From assembly GCA_022225965.2 (NCBI GenBank), contig JAKJXP020000009.1, positions 434,001 through 498,000 of the forward strand: a DNA stretch of 64,000 nt, in the 5' to 3' direction. Numbering within the stretch: the first letter of the stretch is position 1; the number at the start of each line of letters is the position of its first letter. Below are positions 22,788 through 34,682 of the stretch, piece after piece. The stretch is from Diatrype stigma (lineage: Eukaryota; Ascomycota; Sordariomycetes; Xylariales; Diatrypaceae). The position numbers and the translations under genes were made by a program. Under the pieces are notes generated by a model. The model was given only the letters and a program-made list of their open reading frames with translations. It did no database searches and had not been told where the DNA came from.

Positions 22788-23946
22788 ATGCCGCCCCGGT
22801 TACCCCTCGTAGCTGCTCTGCGGCGGCCGTTGGCCTTCCTCAGGCCGGCCCAGGCCGCGAAGCTATCCACGTCTCTCCCCGCACAAGCCCGTGAGTAGCT
22901 CCTCATATATATCCAGACGTCATGGGATCGATCTCCCACGATCATACATACCCATGCTTTGAATACTCCCCCGGGAAGACCTGGCTAGAAACCGAACCAA
23001 ACTAACCGTCCACCGACAGTCAAAGACATACCCTCCCCCGAGGCCACCCAGTCAGAATCCTCACCATCATCGGCATCGGCATCGCCAACCCCAACGCCCC
23101 AACTCTCCTCCACGACGTCCGCGATCCTCGGCCTCGAGCGCCCCTCGCGCGCGCCCCCATCCGGACCGCTCGACCCCACAAACGCCGTGTCGGGCCTGTT
23201 CGACCGGATGACGGCGCCGGCGCCCAACGGCAACCGCCCGCGGGCCGGCGGCCTTGGCGGATCCGGGGACGGCGGCCTGGGGGGCTCGCCGCGGAGGCGG
23301 TTCGTGGACGAGGACCTCCGGGAGAAGGGGACGCAGGACGACTACGCGCGGCAGATGACGAGGCGGTGGCGGGCCGGCGACGTCTACGCCCCGCACGACC
23401 TGTCGCCCAGCGAGATGGGCAAGTGGCGCCGCAACCGCGCCCGCAAGCAGGACCTCGTCGACATCCTGGGCCTGAAGCCGCTCGATATGTACCGCGTGAG
23501 TTTTGACTAGGCCCCCAGATCCCGATGATTCATCAAGCATCCAGTGAGGAGAGGAGATAGGAGGAGCGTCAGACAGGAAGGCGGTCACACACACACACAC
23601 ACATATACACGCACGCACACACACACACGCGGAGAGACGGGGGGGAGAGAGAGTGTGTGTGTATGTGTGTGTGAAAGGGAGAGACAGAAAGATGGCTAAC
23701 CGTCAAAAAACCGAACCGCAGAACTTCTCCGTCATCTCCGAGTTCATGACCACGCACGGCCGCATCAAGCGTTCCGTCGAAACGGGCCTCCGCCCCGCCA
23801 ACCAGCGCAAGATGGCCAAGGCCATCCGCCGCGCCATCGGGCTCGGCCTGCACCCCAGCGTGCACCACCACCCGGAGATCCTGGCCCGCGACCCCATCCG
23901 GCGCCTCGCGCAGAACCAGCCCACCGTGTACAACCATAAGATCTAA
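22788..23946 (+). CDS. RSM18: Mitochondrial small-subunit ribosomal protein bS18m (RSM18)
   Basis: Three exons: 22788-22890, 23020-23495 and 23722-23946, 267 residues. The N-terminus MPPRLPLVAALRRPLAF plus the following Ala/Arg/Ser region is a mitochondrial presequence. A Ser/Pro/Gly-rich segment (about 45-115) is unusually low in complexity. The S18 core begins near GDVYAPHDLSPSEMGKW and continues ILGLKPLDMYRNFSVISEFMTTHGRIKRS, TGLRPANQRKMAKAIRRAIGLGLHPSVH, the hallmark of bS18/Rsm18. It is part of the mitoribosome small subunit. Intron 2 (23496-23721) contains CA and TG runs that could fold on each other. Confidence 0.92.
23586..23673. repeat. Complementary (CA)n and (TG)n microsatellites inside RSM18 intron 2
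   Basis: A CA-rich run (23586-23629) is followed 21 nt later by a GA/TG run (23651-23673). The two are complementary in the same transcript, so the intron RNA could form a long hairpin. Confidence 0.85.
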
Positions 23947-24481
23947 AAAAAAAGGGGGGTTGTTGTTGGGGGTTGGGGGTTGGGCATTGGGCATTGGTGG
24001 AAAACATGTAAATAACTAAACTATATTCCTCGGACGACTACGCATGACTGAAGGCCCTGGTCGCAATTTTGATATATACCGAGCGCCGTAGGAGTCTAAT
24101 TTCTTCGTAGTAAAAGCCCCAGGTTTCGTGAAAACCTCCTACTACCGAGTACCGCAGGTACTCCTTGTATGGACCTGGCAGGAGTGGGAAGGGTCACATA
24201 CTACTGGAGACTTGTGTAGCATAGACAGCCCGGAGACCAACGAGGTGGAAGGGTGTCAGACCTACCTGCTCGCTACTATATAAACCGTTGGTTCCCCCCC
24301 TTCCCCCCACGATCTCTGCATTGTTACGGATAGACAGCGACGAAGCTGAGCACCAATTCAAAAGAGTGCGCGCGCGCGTGTGTATATATGTATGTGCATG
24401 TAAGTGTACCATATATATGAGCTTCGTACATATAAATACAATACAGCCAGCATCCAACCCATTCGCACCAAAAGCCATCAA
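23947..24481. other. Intergenic region between convergent RSM18 and the CIA84-like gene
   Basis: Shared 3' flank. It contains G/T-rich text after the RSM18 stop, poly-C patches near 24294-24308 and a purine/pyrimidine CG/TG alternation near 24370-24400. No gene seen. Confidence 0.5.
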
Positions 24482-27087
24482 TCACGCCTTCCAAGGCCGC
24501 GCTATCTTAAATTTTAGAAGCCCCTCCGCGTCCCGCCGCCGACGTCTCTTGGACAGCTTCTCCCACACGGGTGGGTACTCCTCCTTAGCCCAGGCCTCGA
24601 AGTCAGCCTTCTGGTCGTTCGACTGCAGAGCGTTGTAGACGAAGGCAAGACTGTGCGTGTGTCTCTCCGTTAGTGAATGGAAAGATTCTCGACGCCATGA
24701 TTCACGATGCAGGCGTAGTATTGCTAGACGGAGAGGGGCGGGGAGAAGATGGGCGGTAGGCCAGGTAAGAAAGAGGGGGGGGGGGGGGTTAATAGGCGGA
24801 GAAAAGAAACTCACGTGTGCAAGTTCGGCCGCTGCCCCACGACGCTCTCCATCTCCTCGAGCAGGCGCTTCGCCTCCTCGAGGTGGCTGTGGGCGGCGCG
24901 GGCGGCGACGTAGGCCGAGTAGACGGGGACGGGGACGTCGATCTCCATGCGGACGATCTTGTCCCAGAGGTCGCGGGCGGCGTCGTCGCCCAGCGCGCCG
25001 CTGAGCTCGCAGGCCCGGAAGGCGATCTCGAGGGACTGGTACGAGGGCCCCTCGGCGGAGGCGGTGATGTCGCGCCAGAAGTCGAGGGCGCGGTCGGCGG
25101 CGCCGCAGGCCGCGTGGCCGATCATCAGGCCGTTGAGCAGCTTCGTGTCGGGGCCCTCCGGGAGCAGCGCGTCCATCTTGAGCATGTTGTGCACGGTGCG
25201 CAGGCTCTCGACGTCCGGGGCCCGGCCCAGCCCCTCGAAGAAGCGCGCGTACGTCGCGAGCGTGGGCCGGTGGTACAGGCTGCCGTGCGCGCGCATGTGG
25301 CCGAACACGTGGCAGGCCATGTCGGCGCGGCGGCGGTCGAAGAAGGCGTCCATGATGGCCTCGCGGTGCTCGTTCTCCAGCTCGGGGAAGAACTGCCGCA
25401 GCAGCGCGTACGCGTCCCAGACCCGCGCCGTGCTGTTCTGCTCGTCCAGGCAGTAGCCCACGAACGCCCGCCGCACCGCCGCACGCTCCTCGATGCTGTA
25501 GTGCGCCGTGTGAAGTGACAGTGTGTCGATGACCTCCCAGTGCTCGTCGTTGCGCAGGAACGCCATGCAGATCGACACGACCGTCTGCGGTTCGAGCGTG
25601 GCGCGCTTGTCCTCGAGGTCGCTCGTCACCTCCAGTATGCGGTCGTAGTTGGGCTGCGGGGCTGCGCATAATGCGCGGATAAACTCGTTCAAGACAGGCA
25701 TCTTCCGATTCGTATCCTGGGATGGCATGGATCGGAATGTGGTGTAGGCGCCGTCTAGATCGTTGGCCTTGACTCGGTATTCCATCTGTAGAATGTATGT
25801 ACTCAAGTTTGGCTCGAACCCCATCTTTTCGGCTAGAGTCCTGCAGCGCTCGGCGAGGTACGGGTCTTTCTTGTCGATGGCTACCCTCAAGAGAGTATTT
25901 ACGGAATTTATGTTTGGCTGGCACTCCGGTAAGTCTTGCGTCTTCTCGAGACAGACCCGGAACATATGCTCAATGTGATCAACCCCTTTCCCAAGCAGAG
26001 CAACTGCCCAGCAGTAAGATATGTCCCAACACGATTTGTCTTGCCGCCAGGTGCTGGTTTCTAGTTTGTCGACTAGATCTCGGTACACGCCCTCGGCCCA
26101 TTCCCTCTCATTGTTGCGTATAGCGAACCGTAATATCTCATGGTATGTTTGCCGTGCCGGTGGTTGATTATTACATATCTCCTTGCTAAACCAAAATTTC
26201 GTTTCCTGGATGTTATCCCTCCGCGCATAGAATGCCGTCATGGCCGCATGAAGGGCAGGGTCGAACTCTAAGCCGTCTTTCCTCGCTAAAGTGACTAATT
26301 CCAGTAGGTCTTGTTCGTGGCCTTCGCGGGCGAGTCCGTGGATGACCGGCATCCAACCCTTGCTGGAACTCAGCGGCGTCGAATTTCCCGATCTCCGTTC
26401 CTTGTAGTAGTCCAGCAACATATCTCTTGCCTCTCGTGCTTCGCCTTGATAGGCCATAATGGCCAAAAGCTGGTAAAGGTCTCTGGCCTGTCCCGTACGC
26501 TCAGTATGTTTTAGCCGGATCTCGCTCGAGGTATATTGCAAAGGTATGGCGGGTGATATGCGCAATAATCCCCGCCTTATTTCGGTATAGAGTCCTTTCG
26601 CCAAGATAAGATGATCTTGGGGGTTTCCTGCGGGTACACTATACAGGCAGTCTCTGGCAAGGCGCAAATCATCTCTCGATAGCTGCATCTCCTTATCATG
26701 AGGTTGGGATAGATGCGACAGCACTCGATGAGCACACAGAGCCTGTGTAGAGTTCACGACCCGGTTGTACTCGGCCTTGTGAGCAAAGAATTCCCGCCAT
26801 GCTTTGATCAATTGGTCCCTCGGAGGAGGCCGGAGCTTGTCGTTCTCGTTGGCGCGGAACTGGAGAAAAGTCTCATATCCCGGTTCGGTCTCGAGCTCCT
26901 TGGGGGTCCGGGGCGGTTTCTTGAAGATACCTCCCAGGAATGTCCTCCTCTGCAGCGTCCGTGCAACTCGACAGCCGACCGGATAGGTACGGAAGACAGG
27001 TCGAAGCGGGAGGAGGGACGGAGGGGGGACTAAGCCCTGGTAACCACGTAGGCATCGCAGGACATGGCGGGTCGTTTGCGACCGCAT
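24482..27087 (-). CDS. CIA84: Mitochondrial PPR protein, candidate CIA84 (complex I assembly)
   Basis: Two exons on the minus strand: 27087..24815 and 24650..24482 with a 164-nt intron (GTGAGT..GCACAG), 813 residues. The N-terminus MRSQTTRHVLRCLRGYQG is Arg-rich and followed by RTLQRRTFLGGIFKKPPR, a mitochondrial presequence. Many pentatricopeptide-like helices follow (for example LLAIMAYQGEAREARDMLLDYY, NTLLRVAIDKKDPYLAERC, TYARFFEGLGRAPDVESLRTVHNML). Length, N-terminal layout and PPR content match complex I intermediate-associated protein CIA84 of filamentous fungi, which binds the membrane-arm intermediate during assembly of NADH dehydrogenase. That identity rests on my recall of the family and needs an alignment. 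The 3' exon ends KFKIARPWKA. A generic PPR translation factor is the alternative. Confidence 0.8.
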
Positions 27088-27999
27088 AGTGGGAGGTAGG
27101 GCTATCTACAATGGCTCCTGCAGCACGATTAGCAGTCAATTGGAAGTCCAGGATCGCCAATATATATATATGCACGGGGTGATCTGACTAACCTGGTCAT
27201 GGCTGATTGCTGTTCGTGGTCTTAAGAAACTAACCACCCAAGTAGCGTCTCGAATTGCGACATGCAGCTTGCTTGGGGCTTTGCGGCTTTGCGGCTTTGC
27301 GGCTTTGCGGCTTTGCGCTTGCGACTTGATTTGAAGCTCTCCCACCGAAAAAGATGTGGAATGGAAGCTCCAGGTCTCCCCCCCAGTTTGCCAATCACCC
27401 AGTGCGGGTGCCCAGGGTCTATTGAGCAGGTGTGCGTCATTCCCGAGACCCCGGTCGGTTGTTCGCAGGTGCTGCCGAAAATCCAGGCAAATCCAGGGCG
27501 GGACCGCAGTGGGTACGACGGCCCGCTAAGCAAGAGATCAGCTGTCCCGCACTTGGAGCTGACGATAATCACCTGGAGCTGGAGGTCACTTTAGTCACCT
27601 CCAGGGCTGCCGCATTCAACCTGGAACCATTCTTTTTACCAACTTCCAACCAAGTACAATTATGCCCGAGTAACCCTACAAGACCGACTTCTCAAGCTGT
27701 TACAAACACATCATATAATGATATTGATCTATGTTGAGTTGAAGGTCATGAGTCGTAACGTCTATAGTCTATACCGATGCATCCAAACACCTCCTTACTC
27801 CAAATTGAAATGACCTGTTTCCTCAAAGCCCACATGAGAACCAACCAGGCATATATTCCATGGTAGTAGTTCCAGCCTCCTTTTCTTCCTCCCCGCCCAT
27901 GTCGAGTTGGGTCACAGTTGTATAACCCTTGCCAAGTCGCAAGGAGTGAAAAGAGCTCCTATGGACACTAATCTGATCTGTTGGAGTTGACCCATTTGT
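27088..27999. other. Intergenic region between the CIA84-like and zinc-finger genes
   Basis: Promoter side of the CIA84-like gene and 3' flank of the zinc-finger gene. It contains the GCGGCTTT tandem array described separately. No gene seen. Confidence 0.5.
27278..27318. repeat. Tandem repeat of an 8-bp unit GCGGCTTT, about 5 copies
   Basis: Near-perfect head-to-tail copies of GGCTTTGC about 190-230 nt upstream of the CIA84-like start codon. The reverse-strand reading gives repeated AAGCCGCA, which makes spurious short open frames. Confidence 0.93.
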
Positions 28000-29046
28000 C
28001 TACTGTCCGTGGTACGTTTTGATCACGAAGTCTTCTGCGAACTTGGCGTGGACCTTTCGTACGTGTCGGTTGTAATTGTCGACCCGGTTATACTTCTTTC
28101 CATAGCTCGGACAACGGCGCTCGGTACACATCCCCTGAACGGGCCCGTGAAGCGCGCTAGGTTCCTGATGGTGCCGTAGGTCTGTCTCGGAAGATGAGGC
28201 TTTCTTAGAGATACGCTTAGTTGCGCTACGCTTTTGGTTGCTTATCTTTCGAGGCGGTGCTCTAAGGATGTAGAGTTAGCTATAGGTACATCTGTCCTCC
28301 TCACCACCATCAACTCACTCGGATGGATCCGCCCATAATGCATTCCGGGCCTTGGTAAGAGTTGACACCTGATCAACGTCCGTCTTGGAGGTACTGTCCA
28401 ACGTTCGTGGTTCGGGATTGATTTGAACTCGTTGTGGACCTTGGGGGTACCAATTGGAGAAATTTATAGGCGGTGGACAGGTAGCATCTAGACAGAGAGG
28501 AGAGAAAGTCGAGCTATGGACACCTGTATAATTGTCCAAGCTAACCTCGGAGTCGGAACGAGGAGAACAGACTTCTGAATCATGTATCGCCAAAACATCA
28601 CAGCCCAAGCTCGGTTGTCCCCATCGCATCTCATAACTAGGGCTGGGAAGACTCGGCGTAGTCTGCCAGGCATATTGAGTAATTGGCACCGAGGCTATGG
28701 TAGATATAGGACGGTGATCATGCAGGTGTCTGCTGTAGCAATCAACTCCCCCAGCGCTGGGAGTATCCTGTTCCACATCTTGAAGCTCGATTCCACATGG
28801 GAAAGGGAAGGGTCGACTGCTGGTAATGCCAAAAGCTCCAAGACGGGAGCTGCTAGCTACCAGTGTACTATATTCCTATATCGCGGGAGTTAGTGACAGA
28901 TGAAGCAGCTTAGATGAGATATGACGTGAATCTATCAGTAGCAGAATAGTGATACGCAAGATTTCTCCATGCGGTAACACAATGGGTCATAAGGCGAAAG
29001 CGGTGTTGAACATGAAGGTGAAGCTTACAAAAGCTGGACACGGCAT
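28000..29046 (-). CDS. C2H2 zinc-finger protein, putative transcription factor
   Basis: Three exons on the minus strand: 29046..29029 (18 nt), 28875..28319 and 28261..28000, 278 residues. The first exon encodes MPCPAF and joins in frame through GTAAGC..TATAG to EYSTLVASSS. The third is joined through GTGAGT..TTAG and keeps the frame (E-APPRKISNQKR). The C-terminus has one C2H2 finger, CTERRCPSYGKKYNRVDNYNRHVRKVH, after a basic KRSATKRISKKASS region that may be a nuclear localisation signal. The middle is Ser/Pro/Asp-rich and probably disordered. Target genes are unknown. The weak point is the 18-nt first exon; translation could instead begin elsewhere upstream. Confidence 0.65.
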
Positions 29047-30808
29047 CGCGATAGAGTCTAATCTAAGTTGGTCTGGTATCTTGAAGGCACGTAGAAAATC
29101 CTATCAGAAGTTAGTGCCACCGGAATAGAGCCCTGTATAGAAATCCATACCTACTTCACTGTCTTTTGAGGATTCCCAATCCATGAGCTCTATGTCACGC
29201 AACTGTAAATGAGGATGGTCCTCTGCGTTGTCCATGTTCATCATGGTTATATGCTTGTGATAGCCGAAGGATTTGGCTGTATAAGCATAATGTCACGTAC
29301 TTGTTATAGTTCGTACTCTGACAGCTCGCGATACAGAATTGATGGGTGGACAGATGGCACAGTCGCCTGTTTGGATAGACATGTAGTATATATACTACGC
29401 CACCCAGCGATAGAGCTGACCAGTTAGGTACTAGGTGTGCAGTCAGTCCTACCATGTGTTACACCATTATTATCCAATTTGTCTCTATAGCTACATCACA
29501 TACACAACCGTACTATATGAGCCATACACAGAATTGCTATTTTCATCTCAAGGAGCTAATTCCTTGCCTCTGAGTCAAAGCCCCACCCCCTTTTAATCAA
29601 AGCATGCCCAATTGGTCATATCCAACCGGATATCCCCCGAAGGGGTCACCATTCGACGTGGACTATGTATATTGTGAACCTATCAGCCAGCCCCTGGTCA
29701 AGCAAGCTGGATCAAACCTCGTAGATGGTTAGTTGCAGCAACGTTAGATCTGGGCAGCTCCAGGCTCCCGAGATGAATAAGTGCCATAAGCATGCAAAAC
29801 ACATAATATTCCAGAAGAAGAAGGCCCTGGCGGAACTGCCGTTGCACAGGTGGGGAAAGCATGCATATCATCGATGGTATAATATAACATACTCCTCGAA
29901 CAAAGTAAACTGATATTAATATACTGAGATCTTACTAGACGACAAAAGACCCAGAGTTTGGTTGTACAAGGTACGCACACAAGCTGCAGCCCGCATTGAC
30001 CATCTCGTCTTGAAATATCTTAGGTTAAGGAGTAGAAACTGGACGAGGCTGAGGAGTCAAGTTTGATCCTCTAGGATTACACTGTTAATGTGTCATAGAT
30101 GCCGGGGGTTGATCCATTTCACCTGCATCGAAGCAGCCGTGTTAGAAATGTCGTCCGTGGTAATTGGTGGAGGCGTAGAACCAATTTGCTACTTGAAAGT
30201 GCTAGAGCTTACTGTTGATGGCATATGAAATCAACAAAACATGAGCTCCGGTCTATTAATATCAAGATCTTATTTGCTGGGCGAGTCGGATTGTTGGCCC
30301 CGCGTTGGTGTAACAAAACGACTTAGTTTGGCGTGGTTAAGGAGGTACACAAGGGGTGGGTGCCACCCCGGAGGAAGTGGGAATGAATCATGATGCACTA
30401 CGCTCAGCGTCGAAGGCCGAGGGGGCTCTTGATCTACGGGATATGGAGCACCGATACCTCAATACAATATTCATAGACAGACGCCAACTCCTAGCCGCAA
30501 GATGAACGAATCATTTGCATATGGCTGACGCGTCTCGATCTACCAAGTTGTACCAGAAATTCGGAGTAGATAAGCGAGTCATAAGAGTTTCCCGGGAATT
30601 GGGACAAAAGCGAGCAGTATGACTTTGAGGCGTGCCGTAGATTCGGGGCTGTTTCGATATCTCCGATTGTGTAACATGTGACACCGAATTATGTACTCCG
30701 TGGCTATCGGTGAAAGTTCGGGTCCGATCTGTCGTGGATAGGGGCTCGGGACCGGATTTAGCACCCTGTTTTCGAAGGTATTGGAGTGATTAGGTCATCA
30801 CTGCGCTA
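29047..30808. other. Intergenic region, no gene recognised
   Basis: About 1.8 kb between the zinc-finger gene start and the 3' end of the amidohydrolase gene. Short AT-rich open frames have no domain, and no repeat or RNA gene was recognised. Confidence 0.5.
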
Positions 30809-32833
30809 TTACTGTCTCTTGTACACCATCTGACCTGCCACCCACGTTTCTCTAACTTTTAAGGATCGCAGATCCTCGATATCCATAGTGTCGAGGGACT
30901 GGTCTAGGACCACCCAATCAGCGTACGAACCGCGCCTTATAACACCTGCTTTGCCTTTCATGAATCCGCCATATGCCGGTCCCTCGGTGAAACCACGGAG
31001 CGCCTGGTGTAGATCTAAGCTCTCTTCGGCGTACCAACCGTTGGGATAGCCCTCTGGTGCTTGTCCAGTATGTGGGCTTTTCCGGGTAACAGCGGCATAG
31101 ATGCCTTGGAAGGGATTCGGAGGTTCGACCGGGAAATCACTGCCCAATACAGGATGTACGTCTAGCAGTGATCGCATTCTATATGCTTCTCTCGTTGTTC
31201 GCTCCTTGCCAAGTCTCACCTCCGCATAGCTCATGTCAGATGTGGCGTGGGTGGGTTGCATGGAAGGAATGATACCGAGGGCGTGGATGCGGGTTTGGTC
31301 ATCCGGATGAATAATCTGAGAATGCTCGATTCGGAAACGGTGTTCCGACTGACAAGCCTTCAGGTCGTGGCCGGGACAAAGGAGCCTGAGAGCAGCCGTG
31401 AATGAATCGACCGCGTGTCTATTTGCGAGATCTCCGATAGCATGGATGTTGACTTGATAACCTTGACTTGCCCATGCCGTAGTTGCATATACTAGTTCCG
31501 ATGCATTGACAAGTAGAGACCCAGATGTTTCTGGGCGATCAGTGTACGGATCGATCAACGCGCTCCCCCAGCTTCCTAAAGCGCCATCTGATCACAGTTA
31601 GATACCGACTTGCAGACCCCTCCCACCTAATAGAACTTACCAGCAAACAGTTTGACGCTCTGAATGCTCAGCCACCCATCTGGGTCGACATATTTCTCAA
31701 CATCACCAGGGCAGAACGTGTTCCGCTCGTAGCATTCGATCACTACACCATTCGAAGTTAGCTATGGCTTCATGTATCTCAAGATGGGAAATCTCATATA
31801 TGGCTCTACGAAATTTGAGATCAGAAATGACCACAGGTATTCCTTACTGGCATAAACTCTCACGGTCCAATCGTCACTTCTGGCTAATGTTCTATATAGC
31901 TTGAGATTCCCAGGAGTTACCCCAGCATCATGAATGCCGACAAGACCAACTTCGTTAAGCTTAGCCATAGCGCTTTTCACAAACGCTTTCTTTTTCTCGT
32001 TGTCAGGCTTTGGCCACAATGCCATGACCATGTCCATCTGTAGAACTGAGAGTCAGATATCACTCCATGGCAAGTTCTGGTTTGCGCCGGGAAGAAAATC
32101 CCAAGGTAGGATCTGCTTACAGCGTTATCACAGAAGACGCCCATGCCAGGTTCCCGGATGATCTCGCCGCCCTCTACGTCTGGGAGAGGGACCGGCAGTA
32201 GGTCTAGCACTGCCTGAGAAACCCAGATGCAATGGACATCGACTCGGTCGAGCATGATGTACAGGTCAGTCAATCTCTCGTCTGCTGCGAAGTCAGCCTG
32301 AGCGCTGTCAGTATGGGTCTTTAAGATGGGCCGTGAGTATAAGATAAGCGCACAGCAGTTGGCGTCTGCCCTAAGACCATCTGGTCCCATCCGATGCCTC
32401 TCAACCACTCGTCTCGCGATCCCGCTGTAGGCTTGTTTTCGAGATATTCTCGAATACGTGATCTGGCGTCGTCCATAGACTGAGCTCCAAAAAGGTCGAC
32501 GGAGTTGAGGAACTCGCCATATTGAAGGAGATGACCATGCCCGTCCCAAAGCCCAGGTATCGCATAGCCTGGATCCGCATTCCGGGCTAGATCTGAGTCT
32601 GCGTCGGCCTGGAAGACATCTGAAAAAGCCCCCGTGGGCGATACAGAAAAGCAGTTGACGTAGGGCAGTGTCTCTTGATTTGTCTGGACAGCTTGGTAGC
32701 AGTGGGTCTCGGAGAATATATAGTCGAGCGCCCCTTGACGAAGCTTGATTAAACCCGCTAGGCTGACAACAGCGGCCGACGAGTATAACCAGAGGGTGTC
32801 ACGGCGCACGCCACGAAGCCGGAACCAGTCCAT
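30809..32833 (-). CDS. Amidohydrolase family 3 protein (YtcJ-like metal-dependent hydrolase), N-terminally membrane anchored
   Basis: Five exons on the minus strand: 32833..32354, 32297..32121, 32037..31848, 31742..31641 and 31587..30809, 575 residues. Introns are 46-105 nt with GT..AG ends. Residues about 12-30 (TLWLYSSAAVVSLAGLI) are a single hydrophobic segment. Metal-site motifs of Amidohydro_3 follow in order: IPGLWDGHGHL (HxH), IHDAGVTPGN, SVKLFADGALGSWG across an intron, NIHAIGD, RIEHSQIIHPDD and LGSDFPVEPPNPF. These enzymes hydrolyse N-substituted amides or cyclic amides; the substrate cannot be read from sequence. It is divergent from the phosphatase gene at 33644 and not evidently part of the polyketide cluster. 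Confidence 0.88.
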
Positions 32834-33643
32834 ACTCTAGTCACGCTACCGAACCCCAGACTGCCTTTGTTGGAAAGTAGAAGAACTCGGTCGAGTTGCG
32901 TAGAGTGATGAGCGACAGTGGACGCTCGGCCTCCTCCGATAAATTGATTATTGCTCCGATAACTTATCCCCTCCGATATGAGAGTTTTGTTGTGAAACAT
33001 GCATATGCCCCCCACCTTAACTTATGCAGGAACAGCGATAACGATAACTCCCCCCAATACCCCTCGAGGCCATAATTCAAGGTTGCGTGTGATCAACCGA
33101 TAACTACTCAGGTGAGACTGAACGCCGCTTGCGTGCATGTCGTCAAATAACATACTTAAGTGGTCTGTTTGGAGGCACAGCATTATAGTGACCTCTCAAG
33201 GGGCAAGCTGTCACCCGAAGCAGAAGAGATCCGACATGGAATGCAAGAAGCCACACCACGTGCCAAAGGTTATTTTGACGTCACCCTCTTTCAAAGTTAT
33301 ATTTATATGTAACCATGGCTTATGGCGAGCGATGATACAAAACAAGGGGGCCCTTGAGCGTATCCAAGCCACTTACTGCCTGTTTAGGTAGGTACCTACG
33401 TAGGTATTGCCGTAACGGATCTGCGTTGGGGGCGGGGTAAAGTTCCTTTGCGACGGCGCCATGTAGAAGAAACATTCATCGATCGATCGCATCACATCAC
33501 ATCCCGAGTAGAAATCCTCTCGCCATAATTAGGCTTTGACTGACACCATATCAAGATTACCTACTGCTTACACGCCTACTATCTACAAAGCGAGGGCTTC
33601 AAAACCACAATAGCCTGCCTACCCCTAGGTATCAACTAGAGCC
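32834..33643. promoter_or_regulatory. Divergent intergenic region of the amidohydrolase and phosphatase genes
   Basis: 810 nt between two start codons. A long self-complementary patch, TAGGTAGGTACCTACGTAGGTA (33386-33407), is the best example of the TACCTA/TAGGTA palindrome in this window. CGATCGATCG lies at 33479-33488. No coding signal seen. Confidence 0.5.
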
Positions 33644-34682
33644 ATGGCTGCTGCTACTAGCGCCGCCGCCGCCGCCGCCGCCGCCGACCTCCGCAAGCTC
33701 GCCGAGACGGACGTGTCCTCGGAGATCCCGCAGTCGCAGTACGGGCCGGTGCTGCTCAGCCCGCCCTTCGTGTACGTGGACGGCACGTTCAACACGCGGG
33801 ACCTGGGGCTGGTGCCGGGCAGCCCGGTGCGCGCGGGCCTGGCCTACCGGTCGGGCGCGCTGCACCGGCTGACGGACAACGGCCGGGCCGTGCTGGCCGG
33901 CAAGCTCGGGGTGCGGCGCATCTTCGACCTGCGGTCACCCGAGGAGCGCGCTAGCGCCCCCGAGCCCGAGCTCGCCGCCCACGGTGTCGAGCACACTTGG
34001 ATCCCGAGCGCCCGCCCCGACGAGCAGCCCGACCTGCGCTGGTTCGTCGCCGGCGGAGGCGAGGGAGGGTACCGCCGCATGTACCTCGACGCCGTCGACG
34101 TCTACCGCGAGAGCTGGAAGGCTGTCCTGCGGCACGTCCGGGATCGGTCCGACGAGCCGTTCCTGATTCATTGCACGGGTATGTTTTTTTGTACCAACCT
34201 ACCTACCGACCCATCCACCCAGCCAAAGCCACCTATCTGCGATTGGAGCAAATCACGACGGGGGATGGATGGAGGGCTGGGCAGGGCTTCTGACTATGTG
34301 CAATTTCTGACAATTCGGAAAAGCCGGGCGCGACAGAACCGGCGTGATCTCAGGTCTCCTGCTCGCCCTAGCCGGCGCATCTGAAGAGACGATTGTCTTG
34401 GACTACTTACTATCTAGGATTGGGTCGGAGCCGGTACGCGTGGACCTCCTGAATTTTGCACAGGCCGGCACAAACGCGCCGAGCCATGACGAGCCGGGTT
34501 TCTATAACCTCTGCAGCTTGCGCGAGTCTTCGTGGAAAGCATTCGTCGAAGGAGTGCAAGAGCAGTACGGTGGGTTCGAGCAGTTTGTCAAGAATGACCT
34601 AGGGTTCACGGAGGACGACGTAGCAACGATCAAGGCCAACTTGACGAAGCCCCGAATCCCTGCCGAGGAGGACAACTCCTGA
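33644..34682 (+). CDS. Protein tyrosine/serine phosphatase, Tyr_phosphatase_3 family
   Basis: Two exons: 33644-34178 and 34324-34682, 297 residues. The intron (145 nt, GTATGT..AAAAG) splits the active-site loop: exon 1 ends LIHCT and exon 2 starts AGRDRTGVISG, giving the CX5R signature HCTAGRDRTG with its catalytic Cys and Arg. The N-terminus has a run of about eight alanines encoded by a GCC triplet repeat (33660-33686). The region FNTRDLGLVPGSPVRAGLAYRSGALHRLT and IFDLRSPEER is typical of the fungal and bacterial family. The substrate is unknown. Alternative in-frame starts within the Ala run do not change the call. Confidence 0.9.

Noticed and set aside
24817..25518. 233-codon plus-strand frame opposite the CIA84-like gene
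   Set aside because: Antisense shadow of a high-GC coding exon; Val/Ala/Gly/Glu-rich with no motif.
24482..25924. 480-codon minus-strand frame covering the CIA84-like 3' part
   Set aside because: Its upstream part is a shifted reading of the main exon and it reads through the intron; only the last 55 residues are real and belong to the spliced gene.
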